The notes under the pieces were generated by a model. That model saw only the letters and a program-made list of their open reading frames with translations, was not told the DNA's origin and ran no database searches. This document shows positions 25,753 through 33,601 of a stretch of DNA of 39,834 nucleotides, piece after piece. Where the stretch lies: NCBI RefSeq assembly GCF_030064895.1, contig NZ_JASJEB010000088.1, positions 1-39,834 of the forward strand. Reading direction: 5' to 3'. The DNA comes from Crocosphaera sp. Lineage in GTDB: Bacteria > Cyanobacteriota > Cyanobacteriia > Cyanobacteriales > Microcystaceae. A program made the position numbers and the translations under genes. How positions within the stretch are numbered: the first letter of the stretch is position 1; every line of letters begins with the position of its first letter.

Positions 25753-26682
25753 ATGAAAAAAATAAAATTATTATTTGTCTTTTCTCTTATTTTCTTCCCT
25801 TTTTTAACTGTTACAGCACAAACCAAACCTATTGACCAAAAAAGTAAATATAATTTATCCATTTTACTAAGTAATTTATCTTTTACGGAAATTGAAAATA
25901 TTACCCAAAAAATTGCTAATGCTTATTTAACTAAGCAGATTATTACAGAGTTTAACTATAACTTGACATCCGAAGAAGCAAATAGTATACAAGAAAATTT
26001 CATCAATATTTTAAGTTCTTACCAAGGTGAATTAATTGGTTACAAAGCAGCATTAACCAATACAAAAGCACAAGAAACTTTTAAAGTAAATCAACCCCTG
26101 TTAGGAATATTGTTAGAAAATATGTTATTACCTTCAGGGATAAAAATACCTCCAAACTTTGGTGCAAAACCCATGATGGAAGGAGATTTGATGGTGAGAG
26201 TTGCTAATGAAAAAATTAATGAAGTCACCACACCTGAAGATACATTAAAATATCTAGATGCAGTAATTCCTTTTCTAGAATTACCTGATTTAGTTTATGA
26301 CAAAAATATCAAAGTTAATGGTGAAATGTTGATAGCAATTAATGCAGGTGCGAGATTGGGAGTTGTGGGTAATGTTATTCCTCTAGATGAGGAAAATATT
26401 AACAAAGATAAGCTTAAGAATATTTCAGTTAAGTTAATAGATGATTCAGGAGAAATGATTGCCCAAGGAAACAGTAATGCTTTATTAGGGGATCCCTTAA
26501 ATGTAGTCTTTTGGATAAAAGAACAATTAAAAGCTCAAGGTAAAACCTTAAAAAAAGGTGATTTATTATCATTAGGCAGTATCACCCCATTAATACCAGT
26601 AGAAACAGGAAAAACTATTACTGCTCAATATACTGGTTTAGAAAAAGATAAAGTAACAGAAGTATTTATTACTTTTGAATAA
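25753..26682 (+). CDS. exported 2-keto-4-pentenoate hydratase-like protein
   Basis: 309 residues. Residues 1-22 form a signal peptide: KKIK, a hydrophobic core, then TVTAQT with a likely cut after the Ala. The rest resembles the MhpD/DmpE hydratase and decarboxylase family (FAH superfamily). GYKAALTN (Lys98), EGDLMVRV (E143, D145) and FLELPD (E176) line up with the metal-binding acidic residues; the second is Asp instead of Glu. These enzymes normally act in the cytosol in meta-cleavage of aromatic compounds. No other gene of such a pathway is near. The export signal is therefore odd. Substrate unknown. There is no clear ribosome site before the ATG, because a repeat ends there. A second copy of the repeat follows the gene. 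Confidence 0.82.
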   Translation: MKKIKLLFVFSLIFFPFLTVTAQTKPIDQKSKYNLSILLSNLSFTEIENITQKIANAYLTKQIITEFNYNLTSEEANSIQENFINILSSYQGELIGYKAALTNTKAQETFKVNQPLLGILLENMLLPSGIKIPPNFGAKPMMEGDLMVRVANEKINEVTTPEDTLKYLDAVIPFLELPDLVYDKNIKVNGEMLIAINAGARLGVVGNVIPLDEENINKDKLKNISVKLIDDSGEMIAQGNSNALLGDPLNVVFWIKEQLKAQGKTLKKGDLLSLGSITPLIPVETGKTITAQYTGLEKDKVTEVFITFE

Positions 26683-26684
26683 TG

Positions 26685-26724
26685 ACAACCCCTCACTATT
26701 AAAATTAAAGTAAAGGGTTGTTTT
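26685..26724 (+). terminator. weak hairpin terminator
   Basis: ACAACCC (26685-26691) pairs with GGGTTGT (26715-26721) around a 23-base AT-rich loop, followed by TTT. It lies three bases after the stop of the hydratase-like gene. Confidence 0.5.
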
Positions 26725-26740
26725 AATGATTCTATTCCAG

Positions 26741-26876
26741 TTATAGTAATCAGGAATGATATATGAGAATCGGTCAAGACATAATATTATTATGTCCCTA
26801 CCAATAACTTTTGTAGGGGTTTAACACTGTTAAACCCTGCTGCTAGTATTCTCATAAATTAAACCTGATTTCTATG
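26741..26876 (+). repeat. MITE-like palindromic repeat, copy 3 (best preserved)
   Basis: The left end TATAGTAATCAGGAATGATA and the reverse complement of the right end, ATAGAAATCAGGTTTAATTT, are inverted termini; both continue into ATGAGAA. The middle holds the palindromes GACATAATA...TATTATGTC and GGTTTAACACTGTTAAACC. It is about 136 bases long and in the opposite orientation to copy 2. It has no coding capacity. Confidence 0.85.
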
Positions 26877-26890
26877 GGAATTAGAGCAAT

Positions 26891-27055
26891 TTAGCGCACC
26901 TCTTTGCGATCACATATTTCCTCTTTTCTTTCATTTAAAATTGAGTGATCATCAATAAAATAAGAAAGATCCGGTTTAACATTCACAAAAGAAAATAAAG
27001 CAAGGAAAAAATCAGCGATTACGAGATAATGGACAAATTTTTGTAAAGGAGTCAT
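26891..27055 (-). CDS. 54-residue putative membrane peptide
   Basis: A short frame with an ATG at 27055 and GAGGA about eight bases upstream, which supports real translation. It begins MTPLQKFVHYLVIADFFLAL, a single hydrophobic helix (about 7-25). A charged C-terminus follows, with SILNERKEEICDRKEV. I know no family for it. It is divergent from the STAND NTPase gene, about 190 bases away. Confidence 0.5.
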   Translation of the reverse strand: MTPLQKFVHYLVIADFFLALFSFVNVKPDLSYFIDDHSILNERKEEICDRKEVR

Positions 27056-27192
27056 GATTTAGTCCTCTAATTAGGTTTAAGTTCTCTATGACTCCATTAA
27101 CTCAAATTTCCTTATGATTGAACCTTCATAAAACCTTCTATATTCCTTCACTTTTCCTTCACCCTCAACAATCTAACCTTAAAAAAACCGAT

Positions 27193-27198
27193 TATAAT
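27193..27198 (+). promoter_or_regulatory. possible -10 box of the STAND gene
   Basis: TATAAT in the context ATTATAATAAGGATAG, about 50 bases before the start codon. No good -35 box is found at the expected distance. Confidence 0.35.
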
Positions 27199-27246
27199 AA
27201 GGATAGAACATTGTAAAACCCTAGAGTCACACCTCTTTTTTTGCCT

Positions 27247-29883
27247 ATGTCATCCCAAGAAATACCCCAAGAGTGGAATGAATTTCTTAATACACAAGCA
27301 GATAGTTATGATTTATCAGAGCGTCAAAAGCAGGTGTTTTTAGAGCGATTTTCTAAACAAATTTCTGAGCATTCTAATGCTGGGATTGCAACAAAACTAC
27401 ATCTATCATTATCAGCATTTGAGAGAGACTTAAGAGATATTTATGAGTGTTTTAGAAACGATGGTGTTGAGTTAGGAACTCGTACAAGAGGACAAGCTGA
27501 GGAATTAAGAAAATGGTTGAAACAGAAATATGCTCAACAGCGACAATCTCAAATTCAACCCTCAAAACCCCTTATTACCACCACTGCGGTTATAGATACC
27601 ACACTTCCTCCTATTGATAAATGGCAAGGACGAAAAGAGGAAATAAAAGAGTTAGAAACCGCCTTAGACAATGATAATATCAGATTAATTGGAATCACCG
27701 CAGCAGGAGGTTATGGTAAAACAGCATTAGCGGTGAAAGTAACAGAAAAATTAGAAGTATTTTGGGTCAATTTTAATCAACCTTACTCCTTAGCACAATT
27801 TGGGCGTTGGTTATTAGAAAAGTTAAACCAACCTTATGATGAAAAATGGAATGAAGAAACATTAATCCTGCAACTAATACAGGGATTAATCGCTGAACCT
27901 TGTTTGTTGGTGTTGAATAATTTAGAAACGGTACTAACAGCAGAAAATGTTTCAGTTTATGGTCAATTTTTGAGTAAATGGTTAAGTAAAGGAAGCAATA
28001 GTAAAGTGTTGCTCACCAGTCGGGAACAGCCAAAATTTTCCCCTAATTTGCAAAAGCGTTGTCATTGGCAAGGTTTAAAGGGGTTAAAACCAGAAGATGC
28101 CATATTTTTGGTGAAAGATTACGAATTAACGGGAACAGAGGAAGAATTAGCAAAATTTGTCAACCAAATGGCAAGACATCCCCTCTTAATCAATCTGGTG
28201 TGTAGTTTGATGATAGATGAGTTTGGGGAAGGGGTTTGTGTTACCGAGTCGAAAAACTTAGGCTTAGATATGTTTGACGTGGAAGGGTTTCACCGTGATA
28301 CAGAAACCTGTGTCAGACAAGTCGTAACTGCCAGTTTAGCTAGATTATCAGATAAATTAGGAGAGGTATTAAAGCGGTTGTCCGTATTGCGAGAGAATTT
28401 TGCTCTAGAATTAGCTCAAGGGGTAGCAACAGAGGTAACAGACAAAGAGTTACGATATTTAGGCCGTTTGTCTTTATTACAGGAGTTTCCCCCGGAACCC
28501 CTCAAGAAAAAACCACGAAGGTTTCAGTTTTTGCCCTTAATTTCAATGGTGGTGCAACAGCAAGCAGAAACTGAAATATTGCAATCAGCGCATCAGTCAG
28601 CTTTAGATTATTATCAGAATCATTTACCTGCACCTCCGTGGGAATCTTTAGAGGATGTGACAGCATATTTAGAAGCTTTTTACCATGCAGGAGAATTGAG
28701 AGAATGGCAGTTAGCTTATGATATTTTGAATGATGAACGAGGGGGAGAAGGAAAAGATAAATCAGTTAACGACTTTTTGGATTTTAAAGGCTTAAATAGA
28801 ATTGTCATTAATTTGTATAATCGCCTAAAAAATAAATGTAATTTACTTACTGTCAATATGGAAGCATTGAATAGAATTGGTATCTCTTACCTTCACTTGG
28901 GAGAAATTGAAAATGCTATAAAAGAATTTGAAGATTCTAATCTTCTGGTTAGAGAAAAAGAAAATGATTTAACTGTTAAAAAAATAAGTATAAATTCACT
29001 TGCAAATTTAGGGTTGTGTTTAAGAATAAAAGGAGATATTCAAAAAGCTATAGTTTGTCATCAAAAGCATTTAAAATATTCGCAGGAGATAGGAGAAATG
29101 AGAGGAATTGCCGCAGCTAATGGAAATTTAGGATTATGTTATGCCAGAATAGGCAAATATCAAGATGCAATTACCTGCCATCATGAACATTTAAAAATTT
29201 CTGAAAATTTAGAAGATGAACTTTCGCAAAGTCAAGCATTGGGTAACATTGGTAGTTGTTATTGGAATTTAGGAAAAATAGACGACGCAATTGAATATTT
29301 TTCTAAGCAGAACCATATTGCTAATCGTATAGGATATATGAGAGGAAAAGCTATATCGTCTGCGCATTTAGGCAATTGTTATCATTCTCGGGGTGAATAT
29401 GAAAATGCGATTAAATATCAAAGGAAAGCTTATGAATATGGCAAAGATACTCAAGAGATGAAAAGAATTGCGTGTGCTGCAGCTAATCTTGGGAACGCTT
29501 ATGGGGCTTTAGGTCAACATAATGTTGCTTTACGTTACTTTAATGAATCATTAGATATTGAAAAAAAGATTGGTGATATATCAGGTATTGCTATTTCTTT
29601 AGTTAATATAGCTGATTCTTATATTGCACTGATGAAGTATCAGGATGCAGAAAATAATGTAATGCAAGCTCTCACAAAGTTTAGGCAATGTAACTTTAAT
29701 AAGGGTATTGCTCATGGTTTATATTATCTTGCTAAAATCGCCCACAAAACTGATCGCCCCGAACTTGCCCTTACCCGTTGCCAAGAAGCCTTAGAATTAA
29801 GCAAAGAATTGGGTATTCCTCTGGTTGAAGAGTGTGAAGAAATTTTAGCAGAAATTCAGGATACATTAGAAGAAGATTCCTAA
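27247..29883 (+). CDS. STAND NTPase with NB-ARC-like core and C-terminal TPRs
   Basis: 878 residues from the ATG at 27247. A TTG two codons earlier is less likely, and no clear Shine-Dalgarno is present. Residues about 1-100 are a helical N-terminal domain with a helix-turn-helix-like part (SERQKQVFLERFSKQ, HLSLSAFERDLRDIYECF). Residues about 125-440 are the NTPase: Walker A GGYGKT, Walker B position LLVLNNLE, sensor LLTSREQ, and a GLPL-like ARHPLLINL. The first acidic Walker B residue is Asn (N224), normally Asp. Residues about 530-870 are tandem TPRs of the LGN type (NLGLCYARIGKYQDAI, NIGSCYWNLGKIDDAI, NLGNAYGALGQHNVAL). STAND proteins sense a ligand through the repeats and oligomerise; many work in phage defence or signalling. 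The gene is 38 bases before hicB. Confidence 0.87.
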   Translation: MSSQEIPQEWNEFLNTQADSYDLSERQKQVFLERFSKQISEHSNAGIATKLHLSLSAFERDLRDIYECFRNDGVELGTRTRGQAEELRKWLKQKYAQQRQSQIQPSKPLITTTAVIDTTLPPIDKWQGRKEEIKELETALDNDNIRLIGITAAGGYGKTALAVKVTEKLEVFWVNFNQPYSLAQFGRWLLEKLNQPYDEKWNEETLILQLIQGLIAEPCLLVLNNLETVLTAENVSVYGQFLSKWLSKGSNSKVLLTSREQPKFSPNLQKRCHWQGLKGLKPEDAIFLVKDYELTGTEEELAKFVNQMARHPLLINLVCSLMIDEFGEGVCVTESKNLGLDMFDVEGFHRDTETCVRQVVTASLARLSDKLGEVLKRLSVLRENFALELAQGVATEVTDKELRYLGRLSLLQEFPPEPLKKKPRRFQFLPLISMVVQQQAETEILQSAHQSALDYYQNHLPAPPWESLEDVTAYLEAFYHAGELREWQLAYDILNDERGGEGKDKSVNDFLDFKGLNRIVINLYNRLKNKCNLLTVNMEALNRIGISYLHLGEIENAIKEFEDSNLLVREKENDLTVKKISINSLANLGLCLRIKGDIQKAIVCHQKHLKYSQEIGEMRGIAAANGNLGLCYARIGKYQDAITCHHEHLKISENLEDELSQSQALGNIGSCYWNLGKIDDAIEYFSKQNHIANRIGYMRGKAISSAHLGNCYHSRGEYENAIKYQRKAYEYGKDTQEMKRIACAAANLGNAYGALGQHNVALRYFNESLDIEKKIGDISGIAISLVNIADSYIALMKYQDAENNVMQALTKFRQCNFNKGIAHGLYYLAKIAHKTDRPELALTRCQEALELSKELGIPLVEECEEILAEIQDTLEEDS

Positions 29884-29921
29884 CTGTTAGCTAATTATCC
29901 CATAAACCCTATTGAGCCACT

Positions 29922-30161
29922 ATGCAAAACCAAATCAATCTTACTGTTGAACGCTTTCAGGAAAACGGACAAGATTACTATGTCGCCACCAGTCCCGATA
30001 TACAAGGACTTGTGGCTGAGGCTGATACCATAGATGAGGTCATTGATATTGCCAAAGACTTAATTCCCATCCTATTAGAACTACAAACCGATGATAGCTC
30101 AGATTCCTCTGTAAAACTGACCACTGCTAATCAGTTCTACATTCCTCTTCTGGTATCGTAG
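29922..30161 (+). CDS. hicB: HicB-like antitoxin, short form
   Basis: 79 residues. The partial RNase H fold of HicB is seen from NLTVERFQENGQDYYVATSP, then DIQGLVAEADTIDEVIDIAK. It would block the toxin HicA by binding it. The long HicB form has an additional C-terminal DNA-binding domain; this one does not, so it may not regulate its own operon directly. Stop and next start are separated by two bases, so translation is coupled. Confidence 0.8.
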   Translation: MQNQINLTVERFQENGQDYYVATSPDIQGLVAEADTIDEVIDIAKDLIPILLELQTDDSSDSSVKLTTANQFYIPLLVS

Positions 30162-30163
30162 TT

Positions 30164-30385
30164 ATGGGAAGATTATCGGGCTTCACCTACCGCGAAGTCA
30201 CCCGTAAACTGAGAAAACTTGGATTTGAATTTTATCGAACAGGAAAGGGTGATCATGAAATTTGGTTTAACCCTCACACTCGATTAAAAATAACTATTCC
30301 CCATCATCGAGAAATTAGAGAAGGAACTTTGCGAAGTATTCTAAAACAGTGCCAAGTTAGTGTTGATGAATTTCTGAATCTTTAA
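30164..30385 (+). CDS. hicA: HicA-like mRNA interferase toxin
   Basis: 73 residues. The double-stranded RNA-binding-like HicA fold is evident: GFTYREVTRKLRKLGF at the start, then KGDHEIWFNPHTR with the catalytic His31, and a late HHREIREGTLRSILKQ. It cuts mRNA when freed from HicB. The order hicB then hicA is reversed from the classical E. coli operon but is common in cyanobacteria. No transposon border is seen beside it. Confidence 0.88.
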   Translation: MGRLSGFTYREVTRKLRKLGFEFYRTGKGDHEIWFNPHTRLKITIPHHREIREGTLRSILKQCQVSVDEFLNL

Positions 30386-30551
30386 GGAGTGTGAATAATA
30401 CCAAAATTCCAAATTTTTCAACAAATTAAACTCTGTAAAGATGTCCCTAACATCATCTTTATCTCTAGTCAAAAATAGAAAAAGTAAACAACATCTCAGA
30501 CAGCGATCGCATTTAATTCCTTTCCATTAAACTATATGAGAAATACCCTCT

Positions 30552-30890
30552 ATGAGTAATCCTATTATCGTTGAAACCGACTTAAAAGACATTCTTCTTA
30601 AACTTGATACCCGGTTAGAGCGAGTAGAAACAAAACTAGAAGTATTACCCAAAATAGAAGCTGAAGTTTCCCAACTCAAAGAAGATGTCAGAAACTTACA
30701 AGAAGATGTTAAGGGAATCGAAACAAAACTAGAAATATTACCGAAAATAGAAGCTGAAGTTTCCCAACTCAAAGAAGATGTCAAAGACTTAAAAGGAAGG
30801 GCAAACGCTCAAATATGAGCTTTAATTATTACTGTTATCGGCGCAACCATTGCAGCTATTATCAGGTTCGGTTTTTTAACTAAGTCCTAG
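30552..30890 (+). pseudogene. coiled-coil membrane protein gene interrupted by a TGA
   Basis: The frame from the ATG at 30552 codes for 88 residues of heptad-like coiled coil and stops at the TGA at 30816-30818. In the same frame it continues with ALIITVIGATIAAIIRFGF to a TAG at 30888-30890, which is a typical C-terminal membrane helix. A single base (TGA for TGG, Trp) would restore the full protein of about 112 residues. Inside it, KLEVLPKIEAEVSQLKEDV and KLEILPKIEAEVSQLKEDV are a 31-residue repeat. At DNA level, the units near 30627 and 30720 are almost identical. The cut product may still be made as a soluble coil. Confidence 0.75.
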
Positions 30891-30929
30891 ATTTTACTAT
30901 CTATCACTAACCACAATAACAAGTTAAAT

Positions 30930-31535
30930 ATGAATCAAAATAACCGTAATCCAGTTCTATTAATTTACGGAATTTACAACACATCGGCTAGATTTAAGGC
31001 AATGAAAAAATATCTTACTAATCTAGGTTGGTCAGTTCATTGTTTATCTCTTAAACCTAATAATGGCAACGCTCATCTTGAAACATTAGCGCAACAAGTT
31101 GATAATTATGTTAATAAAAATTTTGACCCTAAACAACCTATTGATTTAGTTGGCTTTAGTATGGGAGGATTAGTAACTCGCTATTATTTGCAACGTCTTG
31201 GAGGAGTTGAAAAAGTTCAACGTTATATAAATATTTCTGCCCCTAATAACGGAACAAGAACCGCTTATTTATTACCCAATCCAGGGATTAAACAAATGCG
31301 TCCTAATAGTCAATTTTTACAGGAGTTAAATAAAGATATAGAAACAACATTAGATAAGATTGATGTTACCGTGATTTGGACTCCATACGATTTGATGATT
31401 TTTCCACCATCTAGTTCTAAAATGGGAATAGGAGAAGAAATTAAATTACCTGTTTTAATTCATAGACAAATGGTTACACATCACCAAATACTAAAAACTG
31501 TTTCTGATTCCCTTTCTAAACCTGTTAAAATATAA
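30930..31535 (+). CDS. alpha/beta hydrolase, lipase-like
   Basis: 201 residues. The nucleophile elbow GFSMGG holds Ser77. The likely acid is Asp154 (TPYDLMIF) and the likely base is His184 or His185 (VTHHQIL). PVLLIYGIYNTSA (8-20) replaces the usual HG oxyanion segment found in lipases. The sequence LVTRYYLQRLGG after the elbow is typical of the triacylglycerol-lipase-like (LipA/EstA) group. No signal peptide, so it is probably cytosolic. The natural ester is unknown. It is followed 20 bases later by a TPR membrane protein gene on the same strand, so they may be cotranscribed. Confidence 0.85.
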   Translation: MNQNNRNPVLLIYGIYNTSARFKAMKKYLTNLGWSVHCLSLKPNNGNAHLETLAQQVDNYVNKNFDPKQPIDLVGFSMGGLVTRYYLQRLGGVEKVQRYINISAPNNGTRTAYLLPNPGIKQMRPNSQFLQELNKDIETTLDKIDVTVIWTPYDLMIFPPSSSKMGIGEEIKLPVLIHRQMVTHHQILKTVSDSLSKPVKI

Positions 31536-31555
31536 GAAAAATCAGTTATGAAAAA

Positions 31556-32062
31556 ATGGATTCTAAACTAGAACAATTTCAACTAAAATATCAACAAGGT
31601 CAAGCATTATTAGACAGAGGACAATATCGTAGTAGCGTCAAAACCCTCGAAGAAGCTAAATCATTGGTTAACCCATCTTCAAAGTTAGGAGGAGAGGTTC
31701 AACTATCTTTAGTAACTGCTTATCAAGGAATCAATAAATTAGACGATGCGATCGCTATTTGTGAAGAGTTAACCCGTCACCCTAACTTAGCAATACGCCA
31801 ACAAAGTCAACGTATATTATACATCCTTAAAGCCCCTCAATTAAAACGTCCTGAAGCATGGATGACCAAAATTCCCACAACTAACTCTGAAGATAACCCA
31901 ACCCCCCGTTATATTCAGGCAAAACCAGCAACTAAACCCATAGAAAAACCATCATTAAACTTAGAAGATATTAGTCAAATGGATACCAAAGATAACGGGT
32001 TCATTGGTTTAGCTTTAGGGTTATTTATTGTTGTTATTGGGGCGTTAATTTGGTTAAGTTAA
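31556..32062 (+). CDS. TPR-like protein with C-terminal membrane anchor
   Basis: 168 residues. The first 100 residues contain two to three TPR-like helical pairs ([40 protein letters not shown]). A Pro/Thr-rich linker follows, then one membrane helix at the C-terminus ([19 protein letters not shown]). It is anchored with the TPR part in the cytosol or stroma side. The tail overlaps the convergent ccs1 gene by four bases. It may serve as a scaffold for a membrane complex. No direct link to cytochrome maturation is shown. Confidence 0.7.
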   Translation: MDSKLEQFQLKYQQGQALLDRGQYRSSVKTLEEAKSLVNPSSKLGGEVQLSLVTAYQGINKLDDAIAICEELTRHPNLAIRQQSQRILYILKAPQLKRPEAWMTKIPTTNSEDNPTPRYIQAKPATKPIEKPSLNLEDISQMDTKDNGFIGLALGLFIVVIGALIWLS

Positions 32063-33414
32063 CTTTTGGGTGTTTCCAATGATTCGATCATCCCTAATAA
32101 TTCGCGTTCAAAAGTAACTTGTGATCTGTTAGTTTTACCACCAATATAACAATTTTCATCGTCTTTTAAGACCCAAATTTGAGAATGAGACACATAACTC
32201 ATAATCACACCAATCATCAATAAACCAAAACCAGCATAAACAAAAGGAATACCTGGATCAGCTTTAATTTGTAACCCTGTACTACCAATTAATTGATGAA
32301 TTTTTAGTCTTACACCGTTGATATCTAAGATCATTCCAGGACGAACTGCACTATAAAGATCCCCTTTTTGATCGTAAACCATCATGGTTCCTTGTAAGTC
32401 TTTAGCTAATAGAGAAACTCCTTCGCTTAAATCAGTTTTTGTGGGTATCCAAGTTCCCCAAATTCTTCCATTTCCATTGGTATTTAAAGGGGCCATGGGT
32501 AGTTGAAAAATAGGACTATTATTAACCTGCGCTTTAACCCCTGCAATTCCCCAATCAGTTTGATAAAAAGTTACCCCATCATAGCGTAAAGGTTCATTAA
32601 CATATATTTTTTTATGCTTTAATTCTTCCCCATCGTTATTAATCACAGAAAGGTCAGAATAAAACTGATCAATTGTTCCGTCTGGGGTGTAATCAATCCA
32701 AAAACGATTTACCCGAATACCCCAATCTTGAGGAATTTGCGGTTTAGATAAGATACCTGCTTCGATAATATTATTAACTCTAAATTCGGAACCACCAGGA
32801 ACCATCGCTTGAGCTAAAAATCCCGTTAATGCACCCCAGATAGCACCACCTAAGATGATTAACATGGCAGCATGAACTACAATGGGACCAATTTTACCGA
32901 CAATACCTTTTCTAGCATAAATAGCTTGATTCTCTTGAAAAGTTTTATAGCCTTTTTGCTGTAAAATACTGTCTACAGAACTAAGATTTTCAACATCTAA
33001 TTGTGTACTTAAAGCCAACTTTTGAAACTGTTTAGGTTTCTGGTAAAATTTCCACTTTCTCGCTGCTTTTAAGGCCGGAAACTGACGGGTAAAGGTACAA
33101 GCAGTTAAGCTAGTACCGAAGAGAACTAAGATAGACAAAAACCACCAGGTTGTATATACATGGTTTAATCCTAATATTAAGAGAACTTTCCAGGTTAAAA
33201 AGCCAAACAAAGCTGGATCTTCGGGATAGTTTTCTTGATAAAAAGGGATACTTTCTCCCTGTTCAATTACAGTTCCGCTAATACTAAATACTGCGATCGC
33301 TAATAACAAAATAATGGCTAAGCGAAGGTCTGCAACTGTTTTAATAAGTTGTCGCCATGCTTGTTTTAGTAAAGATAGATTTTCTCTGTTTTGAGAAGCA
33401 TCAGATATAGTCAT
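32059..33414 (-). CDS. ccs1: cytochrome c biogenesis protein Ccs1/ResB
   Basis: 451 residues, in the size range of cyanobacterial and chloroplast Ccs1. About three membrane helices are near the N-terminus ([20 protein letters not shown]-like region at 30-48, [15 protein letters not shown]), a large lumenal domain follows, and a last helix is near [19 protein letters not shown]. It works with CcsA to deliver haem and join it to apocytochromes c on the lumenal side. An early motif, GTVIEQG, is typical. The gene follows ccdA, from which it is split by a 100-base repeat. Confidence 0.93.
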   Translation of the reverse strand: MTISDASQNRENLSLLKQAWRQLIKTVADLRLAIILLLAIAVFSISGTVIEQGESIPFYQENYPEDPALFGFLTWKVLLILGLNHVYTTWWFLSILVLFGTSLTACTFTRQFPALKAARKWKFYQKPKQFQKLALSTQLDVENLSSVDSILQQKGYKTFQENQAIYARKGIVGKIGPIVVHAAMLIILGGAIWGALTGFLAQAMVPGGSEFRVNNIIEAGILSKPQIPQDWGIRVNRFWIDYTPDGTIDQFYSDLSVINNDGEELKHKKIYVNEPLRYDGVTFYQTDWGIAGVKAQVNNSPIFQLPMAPLNTNGNGRIWGTWIPTKTDLSEGVSLLAKDLQGTMMVYDQKGDLYSAVRPGMILDINGVRLKIHQLIGSTGLQIKADPGIPFVYAGFGLLMIGVIMSYVSHSQIWVLKDDENCYIGGKTNRSQVTFERELLGMIESLETPKS

Positions 33415-33498
33415 GGTTAACAGTAATTTTTACCTTCATTATAAACCAATTGCTTCCTGAATTGCGAGGTTTATTTTGTTTATTTTTATCTATTAAGA

Positions 33499-33598
33499 CT
33501 ATAGCAATCAGACTTCAGTTGTGAGAAAATAAAGCTTTCTAGGGACATAACAGTATTATGTCCTGATAGGTTCTAACTTCTCACATATCATTATAATA
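33499..33598. repeat. MITE-like palindromic repeat, copy 4
   Basis: The left end CTATAGCAATCAGACTTCAG and right end TTCTCACATATCATTATAAT are the inverted termini of the family. In the centre is the palindrome GGACATAACAGTATTATGTCC. It lies in the gap between ccdA and ccs1 and is shorter than copy 3. Confidence 0.75.
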
Positions 33599-33601
33599 AT
33601 T

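Noticed and set aside
27247-29883. Calling the STAND gene a known Avs-type phage sensor
   Set aside because: The N-terminal domain is not a nuclease, TIR or protease domain that I can recognise, and the TPR part has no known ligand. The family name would not be supported.
30527-30784. An 85-residue frame on the minus strand
   Set aside because: It is the antisense of the repetitive coiled-coil gene and only mirrors its repeats.
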